Shown here one piece after another: positions 35,133 through 43,239 of a stretch of DNA of 64,000 nucleotides. The DNA comes from Geodermatophilus obscurus (GTDB lineage: Bacteria; Actinomycetota; Actinomycetes; Mycobacteriales; Geodermatophilaceae). Position 1 is the first letter of the stretch; each line of letters opens with the position of its first letter. The stretch covers positions 124,001-188,000 of the forward strand of contig NZ_FOWE01000005.1 in assembly GCF_900115395.1 (NCBI RefSeq). Direction: 5' to 3'. Made by a program: the position numbers and the translations under genes. The notes under the pieces were generated by a model. That model was not told where the DNA came from, did not search any database, and saw only the letters and a list, made by a program, of their open reading frames with translations.

Positions 35133-35577
35133 GTCCCTGCTCCTCGTGCCGGTGCTCATCCCGGCCAGCCAGGGTGCCTCCGCTCCCTGTGACCGACCTG
35201 TGAGCGGGCGCACACGTGCGACGAGCCGACGGCGGCCCCGCTCCCGTGCGTGCGACATCCCACACGCGCAGTCATGTGCGCAGCTCAGCGGCCTGTGGAC
35301 CCTCACCCGGCCGGGCAGGTAGTTGATCGTTGCGCGACCCCACGCGTCCCACCCGTAGTACGTTCGCCCGCGGTCCTGCCGGGCCCACCCGCTCCTCGAT
35401 CCCCGAGGACACCGGCCGGACCCCGCCTGACCGCCGGCCACCGCGCCGGGGGACCGGGACCTCCTCGAGGCCCCGACTCGGTCGCGCCCGCGCACGGGGA
35501 CGCGGGCAGTCCGCACGCCCGCACCGGGCGCCGCGGTGATCCGGACGGCGGTCCCGAGGAAACGGAGATCCGCCGTC
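35133..35577 (+). promoter_or_regulatory. Long 5' leader region of the M23 peptidase gene
   Basis: About 445 bases between the DUF1707 gene and the chosen M23 start. It contains repeated CGCACACGTGCG-type stretches, a TAGTAC hexamer at 35356-35361 usable as a -10 box, and GC-rich segments able to fold. Wall-hydrolase genes of actinomycetes often carry a long riboswitch leader (c-di-AMP, ydaO type), but I could not match its conserved core here with confidence. Confidence 0.35.
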
Positions 35578-36801
35578 TTGGCGTCCCTGCACCAGCGGAC
35601 CGGTACCCGCCCCGTCCGTCGCGTCCGTCGCGCCGTGTTCGCCACCGGGGCGGCCCTGGGCCTCCTGCTCACCGCCGCCGCCCCCGCGATCGCCGACCCG
35701 GACGACGACGTCGCCGCCGCCGAGGCCACCGAGCAGGATCTCGCCACCGAGGTCGCCCGCATCCAGGCCGAGGTCGCCGCCGCGGAGGAGCAGCTGCAGC
35801 GGATGACCGTCGAGGCCGAGGCCGCCGCGGACGCCGCCCTGGTCGCCCAGGCCGAGCTCGCCGCCGCCCAGGAGCAGGCCGCGATCGCCGCCGCCGAGCT
35901 GCAGGTCGCCCGGGACGCCGTGACGGCGGCCCGGGCCGAGGTCGTGGAGCTCGGCCGCGAGGCCTACATGCAGAGCACCGGCGGTGAGCTGGGCGGCACC
36001 GCCGAGGTCCTGCTGGACAGCGAGGGGCCCCGCGAGGTCCTCGAGCGCGCCGCCACCCTCGACCTGCTCGGTGACCAGCGCGCCGAGACCCTCGATGACT
36101 TCGAGGTGCTCGAGGCCCAGGAGGCCGCCGCCGACGCCGCCGCCCGCGCCGCCGTCGACGAGCGGGACGCCGCCGCGCGGGTGGCCGCCGAGGCGCAGGC
36201 CGCCGCCGACGCCCGGCTCGCCGGCGCCCAGGCCGAGTACGACGCCCTCGCCGCGGACAAGGCGCGCCTCGACGAGCAGCTGCGCGCCGCCGAGGTCGAG
36301 CTGCTGCGCCTGCGCGGCGTCCGCGACGCCGAGGCCGCCTACGCCGCCCAGCAGGCCGCGGCGCAGGAGGCCGCCGTCGACGTGCGGGCGGCCGTCGGGG
36401 GCTCCGCCGCCCTCACCACCGGCCGGGTCACCTCCTGCTACGGCGCCCGCTGGGGGACCCTGCACCAGGGCGTGGACATCGCCGCGCCGATCGGCACACC
36501 GGTCCACGCCCCCGAGGGCGGCGTCGTGCTGCAGGCGGGCCCGGCCAGCGGCTTCGGCCAGGCCGTCTACGTGCAGCACGGCGACGGCACGATCACCCTC
36601 TACGGCCACGTCGACCAGTTCCTCGTCTCGGCCGGCGAGGTGGTCAGCACCGGGCAGCAGATCGCCACGGTGGGCAACAAGGGCCAGTCGACCGGACCGC
36701 ACCTGCACTTCGAGGTCCACGAGGGCGGCCTCTACGCCAGCCGCGTGAACCCGATGCCGTGGCTGGAGGCGCACGGCATCTCCCTCGGCGGCGCCTGCTA
36801 G
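35578..36801 (+). CDS. Exported M23-family (LytM) peptidase with coiled coil
   Basis: About 407 residues. Signal peptide (VRRVRRAVFATGAALGLLLTAAAPAIA-D); long Ala/Glu-rich coiled coil at about 35-275; then a zinc LytM domain with LHQGVDIAAPIGTPVHAP and GPHLHFEVHEGG (HxH). It cuts cross-bridges in peptidoglycan or, if catalytically weak, activates other hydrolases, as RipA/EnvC-type partners do. I prefer the TTG at 35578 because GGAG lies 11 bases upstream; a GTG at 35536 would add 14 residues. Located outside the membrane. Confidence 0.9.
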   Translation: MASLHQRTGTRPVRRVRRAVFATGAALGLLLTAAAPAIADPDDDVAAAEATEQDLATEVARIQAEVAAAEEQLQRMTVEAEAAADAALVAQAELAAAQEQAAIAAAELQVARDAVTAARAEVVELGREAYMQSTGGELGGTAEVLLDSEGPREVLERAATLDLLGDQRAETLDDFEVLEAQEAAADAAARAAVDERDAAARVAAEAQAAADARLAGAQAEYDALAADKARLDEQLRAAEVELLRLRGVRDAEAAYAAQQAAAQEAAVDVRAAVGGSAALTTGRVTSCYGARWGTLHQGVDIAAPIGTPVHAPEGGVVLQAGPASGFGQAVYVQHGDGTITLYGHVDQFLVSAGEVVSTGQQIATVGNKGQSTGPHLHFEVHEGGLYASRVNPMPWLEAHGISLGGAC

Positions 36802-36812
36802 CGGCGGCGGGC

Positions 36813-37727
36813 TCAGCCCCGTCGGCCGCGCAACCGGCCGAGCAGGTCGCCGGCGCCGCCGACGGTCCGCGCCGCCAGCGCCAGGACCGGCCCGCCCGGG
36901 ATACCCGGGGCCGCCTCCACGATCGGCGTGAGGCGCATCAGCTCCGGCAGGTCGCGGATCCGCAGCCGACGGCGCACCAGCGCCGCGGCCGGGTTGGTCC
37001 GCCCCGACGCGGCCTCCAGCAGGACGTCGGCGGCCGCCTCGACGACGGCGCCGTCGGGCCGACCGCCGGGTAGCCGGCGGACGGTCCACCCCGGCGGGTC
37101 CGCCGCGAACGCCCAGCCGCCGTCGGGGGTGAGGAGGGCCGCGCCTCCGGTGATGCCGGATGCGGCGGCCAGCGCCCCGGTCACCTCCGCCAGTGCGGCC
37201 AGGCCGGCCTGCAGCACCGACGGCGGCGGTGGGGGAGCGCCCAGCGGCACGAGGTCCAGACCGTGGACGGCCAGCTCGTAGGCCTGGCCGAGGACCACCG
37301 ACAGCAGCGGCAGCCGCCCGACCGTCGACACGGTCGGGGCCGTGTCGAGATCCTCCGGCTCGTCGGCGAGGTAGCGCACCGTCGCCTCCCGGTTGCGGTG
37401 CAGCGCCGCCAGGACCTCCTCGCGGGAGGCGTCCCGGTGGGCGGCGGTGACCCGGGCGTTGGTGGCGTCGACGTCCTGCGGGTCCCCCCTGCCCCCGGCC
37501 CGTGCCCCGGCCACCAGGTCGGCCAGCGCGGCGTGGTCGGGCCACGCGCCCAGGTGGACGCAGACCTCGTGCGCCCGCCAGCCGGGCAGCCGGGTGGGCC
37601 GGTCGAGGTCGACCGCGGCGGCCTGCGCGAGGAAGACGTCCCAGGCCTCCAGCACCAGCGGCCCCACCACGTCCCGTCCGGCGCCCGCCAGGCCGCGCGG
37701 GTGGCCGGCGTCGTCCCCTGCTCCCAT
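36813..37727 (-). CDS. Mycothiol-dependent maleylpyruvate-isomerase-family protein
   Basis: 304 residues. DinB-like four-helix part: LPGWRAHEVCVHLGAWPDHA with His in W-x-x-H, and AYELAVHGLDLVPLG, the second metal ligand region. A C-terminal SCP-like domain follows from about 190. Members use mycothiol, the actinobacterial thiol, for isomerisation or transferase chemistry. Substrate unknown. Convergent with the M23 gene. Confidence 0.85.
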   Translation of the reverse strand: MGAGDDAGHPRGLAGAGRDVVGPLVLEAWDVFLAQAAAVDLDRPTRLPGWRAHEVCVHLGAWPDHAALADLVAGARAGGRGDPQDVDATNARVTAAHRDASREEVLAALHRNREATVRYLADEPEDLDTAPTVSTVGRLPLLSVVLGQAYELAVHGLDLVPLGAPPPPPSVLQAGLAALAEVTGALAAASGITGGAALLTPDGGWAFAADPPGWTVRRLPGGRPDGAVVEAAADVLLEAASGRTNPAAALVRRRLRIRDLPELMRLTPIVEAAPGIPGGPVLALAARTVGGAGDLLGRLRGRRG

Positions 37728-37842
37728 GGCCCCTCCCTACCCCGCCGGACGGCGGTCTCCCGGTGCCGGTGGTCACCCCTGACGGGGGAGCGGCCTCGCG
37801 GTCCGAGGCGAGGAGGGGACCCCGTCGGCCGTTGACCGCGTC

Positions 37843-38127
37843 GTGGACGGCGCGGCGACCGGGGTGCGCAGCGGGGGAGGACCCCTGGCTGCGCCGCGGC
37901 GTCGCGCCCCGGGCTGGCTGTCCGCCGGGCTGTACCGGCCGCTGGCCGAGGACGACGAGCGGGGCCCGCTTCTGGGTGCGGCACGTCCGTGCGGCGCGAC
38001 CGCCAGCGTGGGCTGCGCCCTCCTGCACCCCGACGACGACGTCGCGGGGGTCCTGCACCGCGCCGACGCGGCGCTGTACCGGGCCGAGGCGGCCGGCGGG
38101 GACCGGGTGCACGACCTCGCACGGTGA
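37843..38127 (+). pseudogene. Remnant of a GGDEF (diguanylate cyclase) domain
   Basis: The frame encodes 94 residues, of which the last 40 (ASVGCALLHPDDDVAGVLHRADAALYRAEA split as ASVGCALLHPDDD and LHRADAALYRAEAAGGDRV) match the end of a GGDEF domain: the SVG strand and the RADxALYxAK helix. The GGDEF signature, the nucleotide-binding parts and any sensor are absent; upstream bases show no continuing homology in the other frames that I could find. A decayed gene is the best reading. Confidence 0.6.
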
Positions 38128-38481
38128 CGGCCCCACCCGCGCGTAGGTGACCCACCGTGATGACCGGCCCGGTGGTCCCACGGGCGACGCGTCCGGTCGC
38201 GACGGCACGTGACCGGGCACCGGGGGTACCGTCAGACCGGTCCGGGGGTGGGTTGGACTGCCGGGGCGCCGTCGTGGTATGGCGTTGACCAGCACTTCCG
38301 TGGCGCCGGGGACGCGCGTGATCCCATCTGTCCCACGTGTCGCATCCGCACTGGCGCGACCGGTGCTCCATCGTGCACACTGTCCGTGGAACCCCTGGTC
38401 CACCGGAGCTGACCACAGCCTGTCACCGAATCGATCGTCCGTTGGGGAAGACGAGACCGATCGAGTCGATGGAGGTGCCTC
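38128..38481. other. Intergenic region upstream of DUF3145 gene
   Basis: 354 bases with no credible gene. AT content rises from about 38270, as expected for promoter DNA, and GGAGGTGCCTC lies just before the GTG of the DUF3145 gene as its ribosome site. Nothing else recognised. Confidence 0.5.
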
Positions 38482-38982
38482 GTGCAGCGACGGTCTACCC
38501 AGGGTGTCGTCTTCGTGCACTCCTGCCCGAAGGCGCTGTGCCAGCACGTCGAGTGGGCGCTCGAGCGCGTCATCGGCGCGCCGGTCTCCCTGTCGTGGGC
38601 CGACCAGCCCGCGGCGCACGGGTCCTACCGTGCCGAGGTCGCCTGGACCGGCGTCCCCGGCACGGGTGCCAAGCTGGTCGCTGCCCTCCGCGCGTGGCCG
38701 ATGCTGCGCTTCGAGGTGACCGAGGAGGCGAGCCACGGCAACGACGGCGAGCGGATGTCCTACGTGCCCGGGCACGGGGTCTACCGCGCGCCCACGAGTG
38801 CCAACGGCGACCTCGTCGTGACCGAGCAGCAGCTGCGCACCCTCGCCGCCACGGCGACGTCCATCGAGGCGTTCCGGCACGGCGTGGACCAGCTCCTCGG
38901 GGCCGCGTGGGACGCCGATCTCGAGGTCTACCGGCACGCCGGCGACGGCAGCCAGACCACCTGGCTCCACCAGGTGGTGTGA
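38482..38982 (+). CDS. DUF3145-family protein
   Basis: 166 residues, GTG start with GGAGGTG upstream. The N-terminus (TQGVVFVHSCPKALCQHVEWALERV) and SYVPGHGVYRAPTSANGD are hallmark stretches of DUF3145, a family found across actinomycetes, with no known function. It converges on accD across a strong terminator; a similar placement next to the fab operon occurs in other actinomycetes as far as I recall. Confidence 0.9.
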   Translation: MQRRSTQGVVFVHSCPKALCQHVEWALERVIGAPVSLSWADQPAAHGSYRAEVAWTGVPGTGAKLVAALRAWPMLRFEVTEEASHGNDGERMSYVPGHGVYRAPTSANGDLVVTEQQLRTLAATATSIEAFRHGVDQLLGAAWDADLEVYRHAGDGSQTTWLHQVV

Positions 38983-39105
38983 TCGGGTGAACCCGCAGGT
39001 CACGATCAGGGCACACGACGTGAGGCCGCCCGTCTCGTCGTCGTAGGCTCCAGGTCGGGTCGTCCGGACGTCGTCGGGGAAGCGGCGTCCGGAGGACCTT
39101 CCGAG

Positions 39106-39139
39106 GAGGCCCGCCACCGCTGCAGCGGTGGCGGGCCTC
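39106..39139. terminator. Bidirectional terminator between DUF3145 and accD
   Basis: A 15-pair perfect stem (39106-39120 with 39125-39139) and TGCA loop. It separates two convergent transcripts, the second being the end of the fatty acid synthesis operon. Confidence 0.8.
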
Positions 39140-39171
39140 TCCTCGTCCGGTGAGCGGCCGGGGTCGTCCGT

Positions 39172-40590
39172 CTACAGCGGGATGTTGCCGTGCGCGCCGC
39201 GGCCGGCCGGTGCGGCGGCCAGGGCTGCCACCAGCCGGCGGCGGGTGTGCGCGGGCTCGACCACCTCGTCGACGACGCCGATCCGCAGCGCCCGGTCCAC
39301 CCCGCCGGCGATGCGCTCGTGCTCCTCGGCCAGCCGGGCGTGCAGCGCCTCCCGCTCGGCCGGCGGCACCACGGCCAGCTTCTTGCGGTGCAGGATCCCG
39401 ACCGCGGCCCGGGCGCCCATGACCGCCACCTCCGCGCCCGGCCAGGCGAACACGGCCGTGGCGCCCAGCGAGCGGGCGTTCATGGCGATGTAGGCGCCGC
39501 CGTAGGCCTTGCGGGTCACGAGCGTCACCCGGGGCACCACGGCCTCGGCGAAGGCGTGCAGCAGCTTGGCGCCGCGGCGCACGACGCCGTCCCACTCCTG
39601 GCCGACGCCGGGCAGGTAGCCGGGGACGTCGACGAGCACCACCAGCGGGACGCCGAACGCGTCGCACATCCGCACGAACCGGGCCGCTTTCTCCGCGGAC
39701 GCGGAGTCCAGGCACCCGCCCAGCCGCAGCGGGTTGTTGGCCACGACGCCGACGGTCCGCCCGGCGAGCCGCCCCAGCGTGGTCACGACGTTGGGCGCCC
39801 ACCGCGGGTGCAGCTCCAGGCCCGGCCCGTCGAGCACCGCGGCGACCAGCGGCCGGACGTCGTAGGCGCGGTTGCTCCGCTCGGGCAGCAGCGCGCGCAG
39901 GTCGACGTCGGGCAGGGCGGGCGCACCCGCGGCGAGGGAGCCCTGCGCGGCCAGCAGGTCCACCGCCCGGCGGGCGGTCTGCAACGCCTCGTCCTCGGAG
40001 TCGGTGACCACGTGGACGACGCCGCTGCGGCGCCCGTGGGTGTCGGGCCCGCCGAGGCTCTCCATGTCGACGTCCTCGCCGGTGACGGAGCGGACGACGT
40101 CGGGGCCGGTGACGAACACCCGCCCGGCCGGGCCCATGATCACCAGGTCGGTGAGCGCGGGGCCGTAGGCGGCGCCGCCGGCCGCGGGGCCGAGGACGAC
40201 GGAGACCTGCGGGACCCGCCCGGAGGCGCGGACCATCGCCGCGAACACCTCGCCGACGGCGTGCAGCGCGGTGACGCCCTCGGCCAGCCGGGCGCCGCCG
40301 GAGTGCCAGATGCCGACCACCGGGACCCGCTCGCGCAGCGCGGTGTCGATGGCGTCGACCACGTGCCGGCACCCGTCGACGCCCATGGCCCCGCCCATGA
40401 CGGTCGCGTCGGTGCAGAACGCGACGACCGGCGACCCGCCCACCGTGCCGCGGGCGGCCACCACCCCGGAGGTGTCGCGCGGGGCCAGCAGGGTCGTCGA
40501 CCCGGCGTCGAGCAGCCGCAGCAGGCGTCCCTCGGGGTCGCGCGGGCCCGGGGTGGACAGGGTCGGGACGGGGTGGACGGTGGTGGTCAC
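39172..40590 (-). CDS. accD: Acyl-CoA carboxylase carboxyltransferase (beta) subunit, AccD6-like
   Basis: 472 residues. Carboxyltransferase of the acetyl/propionyl-CoA carboxylase family: DATVMGGAMGVDGCRHVVDA, IWHSGGARLAEGV, VLGPAAGGAAYG oxyanion region and VLVDVPGYLPGVGQEW, RKAYGGAYIAM. As the last gene of the fab operon it corresponds to accD6 of mycobacteria, which provides malonyl-CoA with a separate biotinylated alpha subunit (not in this window). GTG start with GGAGG 6 bases upstream; 77 bases after fabF. Confidence 0.92.
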   Translation of the reverse strand: MTTTVHPVPTLSTPGPRDPEGRLLRLLDAGSTTLLAPRDTSGVVAARGTVGGSPVVAFCTDATVMGGAMGVDGCRHVVDAIDTALRERVPVVGIWHSGGARLAEGVTALHAVGEVFAAMVRASGRVPQVSVVLGPAAGGAAYGPALTDLVIMGPAGRVFVTGPDVVRSVTGEDVDMESLGGPDTHGRRSGVVHVVTDSEDEALQTARRAVDLLAAQGSLAAGAPALPDVDLRALLPERSNRAYDVRPLVAAVLDGPGLELHPRWAPNVVTTLGRLAGRTVGVVANNPLRLGGCLDSASAEKAARFVRMCDAFGVPLVVLVDVPGYLPGVGQEWDGVVRRGAKLLHAFAEAVVPRVTLVTRKAYGGAYIAMNARSLGATAVFAWPGAEVAVMGARAAVGILHRKKLAVVPPAEREALHARLAEEHERIAGGVDRALRIGVVDEVVEPAHTRRRLVAALAAAPAGRGAHGNIPL

Positions 40591-40667
40591 CGGACCTCCA
40601 GGGGCGCCTGCAGCGCAAGGGTGGGAGCCCGCCCGGAGGACCGGGTCGGGCTGAGGAGAGGTCGGAC

Positions 40668-41909
40668 TCAGGCGGTGGTGAAGACCAGCGCGAGGTTGTG
40701 CCCGCCGAAGCCGAAGGAGTCGTTCACCGCGGCGGTGAACGTGGCCTTGCGGGGCTCGTGGCGGACGATGTCGAGCGCCTGCACCGCCGCGTCGTCGTCG
40801 GGGTCGTCGAGGTTGGCCGTCGCCGGCACCACCTGGTCACGCAGCGCCAGGATGGTGAACACCGACTCCAGGGCCCCGGCCGCGCCGAGCAGGTGGCCGG
40901 TCTGGCTCTTGGTCGCCGAGACCAGCGCGTGCTCGCCGACGGCGCTGTGGATGGCGCCGGCCTCGGCGGTGTCGCCGACCGGCGTCGAGGTGGCGTGCGC
41001 GTTGACGTGGCCGATGTCGGCCGGGGAGAGACCGGCGTCGCGCAGGGCCGCGCCGATCGCCCGTGCGGCGCCCTCGCCCTCCGGGTGCGGGGCGACGAGG
41101 TCGTAGCCGTCGGCGGTGGCGCCGGCACCGGCCAGCCGGGCGTGCACGTGCACCCCGCGGGCGCGGGCGGAGCCGGCGCGCTCGAGCACGAGCGCGGCCG
41201 CGCCCTCGCCGAGCACGAACCCGTCGCGGCCCTTGTCGAAGGGGCGGGAGGCCCGCTCGGGCTCGTCGTTGCGGGTGCTCATCGCGCGCATCGCGGCGAA
41301 GCCTGCCATGGGCAGCGGGTGCACGCAGGCCTCGGCGCCGCCGACCAGCACGACGTCGGCCCGGTCGAAGCGGAGCAGGTCCAGGCCCCAGCGGATGGCC
41401 TCGGCGCCGGAGGCGCAGGCGCTCACCGGCGCGTGGACGCCGCCGCGGGCGCCCACGGCCAGCCCGACCGCGGCCGCCGGGCCGTTGGGCATGAGCATCG
41501 GGATGGTGAAAGGGGAGACCCGCTTGGGCCCCTTGGCCTCGAGGATGTCGTCCTGGCCGAGCAGGGTCAGCGCGCCGCCGATGCCGGTGCCGAAGACGAC
41601 CGCGATCCGCTCGGAGTCGTAACCGGCGTCGCCCGCACCCGACTCCGCCCAGGCCTCCTCCGCGGCGATGACGGCCACCTGCTGGCTGCGGTCGAGGCGC
41701 CGGGCGCGCACCCGGTCGATCTGCTCGGCGGGGTCGGCGGCCAGCCGGGCGACGAGCTGGGCGGGGAACTCCCGCACCCACTCGTCGGTGATCCGGCTGA
41801 CCCCCGACCGCCCGGCCAGGAGGGCGTCCCAGGTGCTCGCCACGTCGCCGCCCAGCGGCGTGGTGGCACCGAGGCCGGTGACGACGACGTCACGGTCGGA
41901 CGTGCTCAT
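40668..41909 (-). CDS. fabF: Beta-ketoacyl-ACP synthase II
   Basis: 413 residues. Condenses malonyl-ACP with acyl-ACP in type II fatty acid elongation. Cys165 (SACASG) is the nucleophile; NAHATSTPVGD and KSQTGHLLGAAGALE carry the two active His and the conserved Lys. N-terminus VVVTGLGATTPLG and C-terminus NDSFGFGGHN are typical. Between acpP and accD in the operon. Confidence 0.96.
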   Translation of the reverse strand: MSTSDRDVVVTGLGATTPLGGDVASTWDALLAGRSGVSRITDEWVREFPAQLVARLAADPAEQIDRVRARRLDRSQQVAVIAAEEAWAESGAGDAGYDSERIAVVFGTGIGGALTLLGQDDILEAKGPKRVSPFTIPMLMPNGPAAAVGLAVGARGGVHAPVSACASGAEAIRWGLDLLRFDRADVVLVGGAEACVHPLPMAGFAAMRAMSTRNDEPERASRPFDKGRDGFVLGEGAAALVLERAGSARARGVHVHARLAGAGATADGYDLVAPHPEGEGAARAIGAALRDAGLSPADIGHVNAHATSTPVGDTAEAGAIHSAVGEHALVSATKSQTGHLLGAAGALESVFTILALRDQVVPATANLDDPDDDAAVQALDIVRHEPRKATFTAAVNDSFGFGGHNLALVFTTA

Positions 41910-41954
41910 TTCGGGTTCCTCCTGGGACGGGCGGCCGGGGGCTGGGGGCCTTCG

Positions 41955-42194
41955 TCAGCCCTGGTTCTTCTGGATGTAGCTCATGGCGTCGCCGACGGTC
42001 TTGATGTTGCCCAGCTCGTCGTCGGGGATGGCCACGCCGAACTTGTCCTCGACGGCCGTGGCGATCTCGACCATCGACAGCGAGTCGACGTCGAGGTCCT
42101 CGGTGAACGACTTCTCCGGGGTGGCGTCGGCGGGGGCGACCCCGGCGACCTCCTCCAGGATCTCGGCCAGTCCTGCCTGGATGTCCTCGCTCAC
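41955..42194 (-). CDS. acpP: Acyl carrier protein
   Basis: 79 residues, acidic, all-helical. Phosphopantetheine attachment at Ser38 in DLDVDSLSMVEI. Carries growing acyl chains between FabD, FabH and FabF, whose genes surround it. Confidence 0.97.
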   Translation of the reverse strand: MSEDIQAGLAEILEEVAGVAPADATPEKSFTEDLDVDSLSMVEIATAVEDKFGVAIPDDELGNIKTVGDAMSYIQKNQG

Positions 42195-42273
42195 GCGGGG
42201 GTCCTCTCTCTCGGTGGTGGTGGCGGGGGGTGCCCGCCGTCGGGCCCGGTGGTCCGGGGGTCTGTGGGGGAGC

Positions 42274-43239
42274 TCAGGGCAGCGTCAGCACCTGGCCGGC
42301 GAAGGTCAGCCCCGCGCCGTACCCGAGGACGAGCGCGAGGTCGCCGCTCTTCGCCTCGCCGGACTCCATCAGTGCGGTCAGCGCCAGCGGGATCGACGCC
42401 GCGGAGGTGTTGCCCGACTGGACGACGTCGCGGGCGACGACGACGTCCTCGCCGAAGCCCAGCCGCTTCGTCATCGACTCCACGATGCGCAGGTTGGCCT
42501 GGTGCGGGGCGAACACGTCGATGTCCTTCGGGTCGACGCCCGCGGACTCCATCGCCAGCAGCAGCGTGTCGGTGAGCCGGGTGGTGGCCCAGCGGTAGAC
42601 CGCCTGGCCGGCCATCGTCATGGTGCCGGTGCCGGCGGCGATCTCGATCGCGGAGAACTGGTCGCCGTCGCTGCCCCAGGCCACCGGGCCGATGCCGGGC
42701 TCCTCGGACGCGCCGACCACCGCCGCCCCGGCGCCGTCGGCGAAGATCACCGCGGTCGACCGGTCGGTCTTGTCGACGACGTCGGTGAGCCGCTCGACAC
42801 CGACGACGAGCACGTTGCGCGCCGAGCCGGCGCGGATGGCGGCGGAGGCCGACTCCAGCGCGTAGCAGAAGCCGGCGCAGCCGGCGTTGAGGTCGAAGGC
42901 CCCCGGGCGCGGGATGCCGAGGCGGTACGCGACCTGCGGGCCGATGCCCGGGATCGGCTCCGTGAGGCTGGCGCTCGCCAGGATCACCAGATCGACCTCG
43001 TCGGGGGACAGGCCGCTGGCGGCCAGCGCCTTGCCGCCGGCGGCGACCGACATCTCCACCAGGGTCTCGTCGTCGGAGGCCCAGCGGCGCTCGGCGATGC
43101 CGACGCGGCTCTGGATCCACTCGTCGTTGGTCTCCATGACCTGCGCGAGTTCGTCGTTGGTCACGCGGCGCCGCGGGCGGTAGCCGCCCAGGCCGAGGAC
43201 GCGGGCGCCCGGGGCGCCGGCCGGCAGTCGGATGCTCAC
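42274..43239 (-). CDS. fabH: Beta-ketoacyl-ACP synthase III
   Basis: 321 residues. Starts fatty acid synthesis by condensing an acyl-CoA primer with malonyl-ACP; in actinomycetes branched primers are common. Cys121 in LNAGCAGFCYAL, His in APHQANLRI and Asn in SGNTSAASIP form the triad. The GTG at 43239 follows GGAGGTC and overlaps the fabD stop by 4 bases; a longer frame upstream is not family-like. Confidence 0.95.
   Translation of the reverse strand: MSIRLPAGAPGARVLGLGGYRPRRRVTNDELAQVMETNDEWIQSRVGIAERRWASDDETLVEMSVAAGGKALAASGLSPDEVDLVILASASLTEPIPGIGPQVAYRLGIPRPGAFDLNAGCAGFCYALESASAAIRAGSARNVLVVGVERLTDVVDKTDRSTAVIFADGAGAAVVGASEEPGIGPVAWGSDGDQFSAIEIAAGTGTMTMAGQAVYRWATTRLTDTLLLAMESAGVDPKDIDVFAPHQANLRIVESMTKRLGFGEDVVVARDVVQSGNTSAASIPLALTALMESGEAKSGDLALVLGYGAGLTFAGQVLTLP

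Noticed and set aside
35440..35577. c-di-AMP (ydaO-type) riboswitch
   Set aside because: Only short pieces resemble the conserved core and they are not in the right order or spacing by eye; kept only as a check under findings.
35272..39117. 1281-residue open frame on the minus strand
   Set aside because: It is antisense to the M23 peptidase and DUF3145 genes and crosses two intergenic gaps; it has low complexity and no domain.
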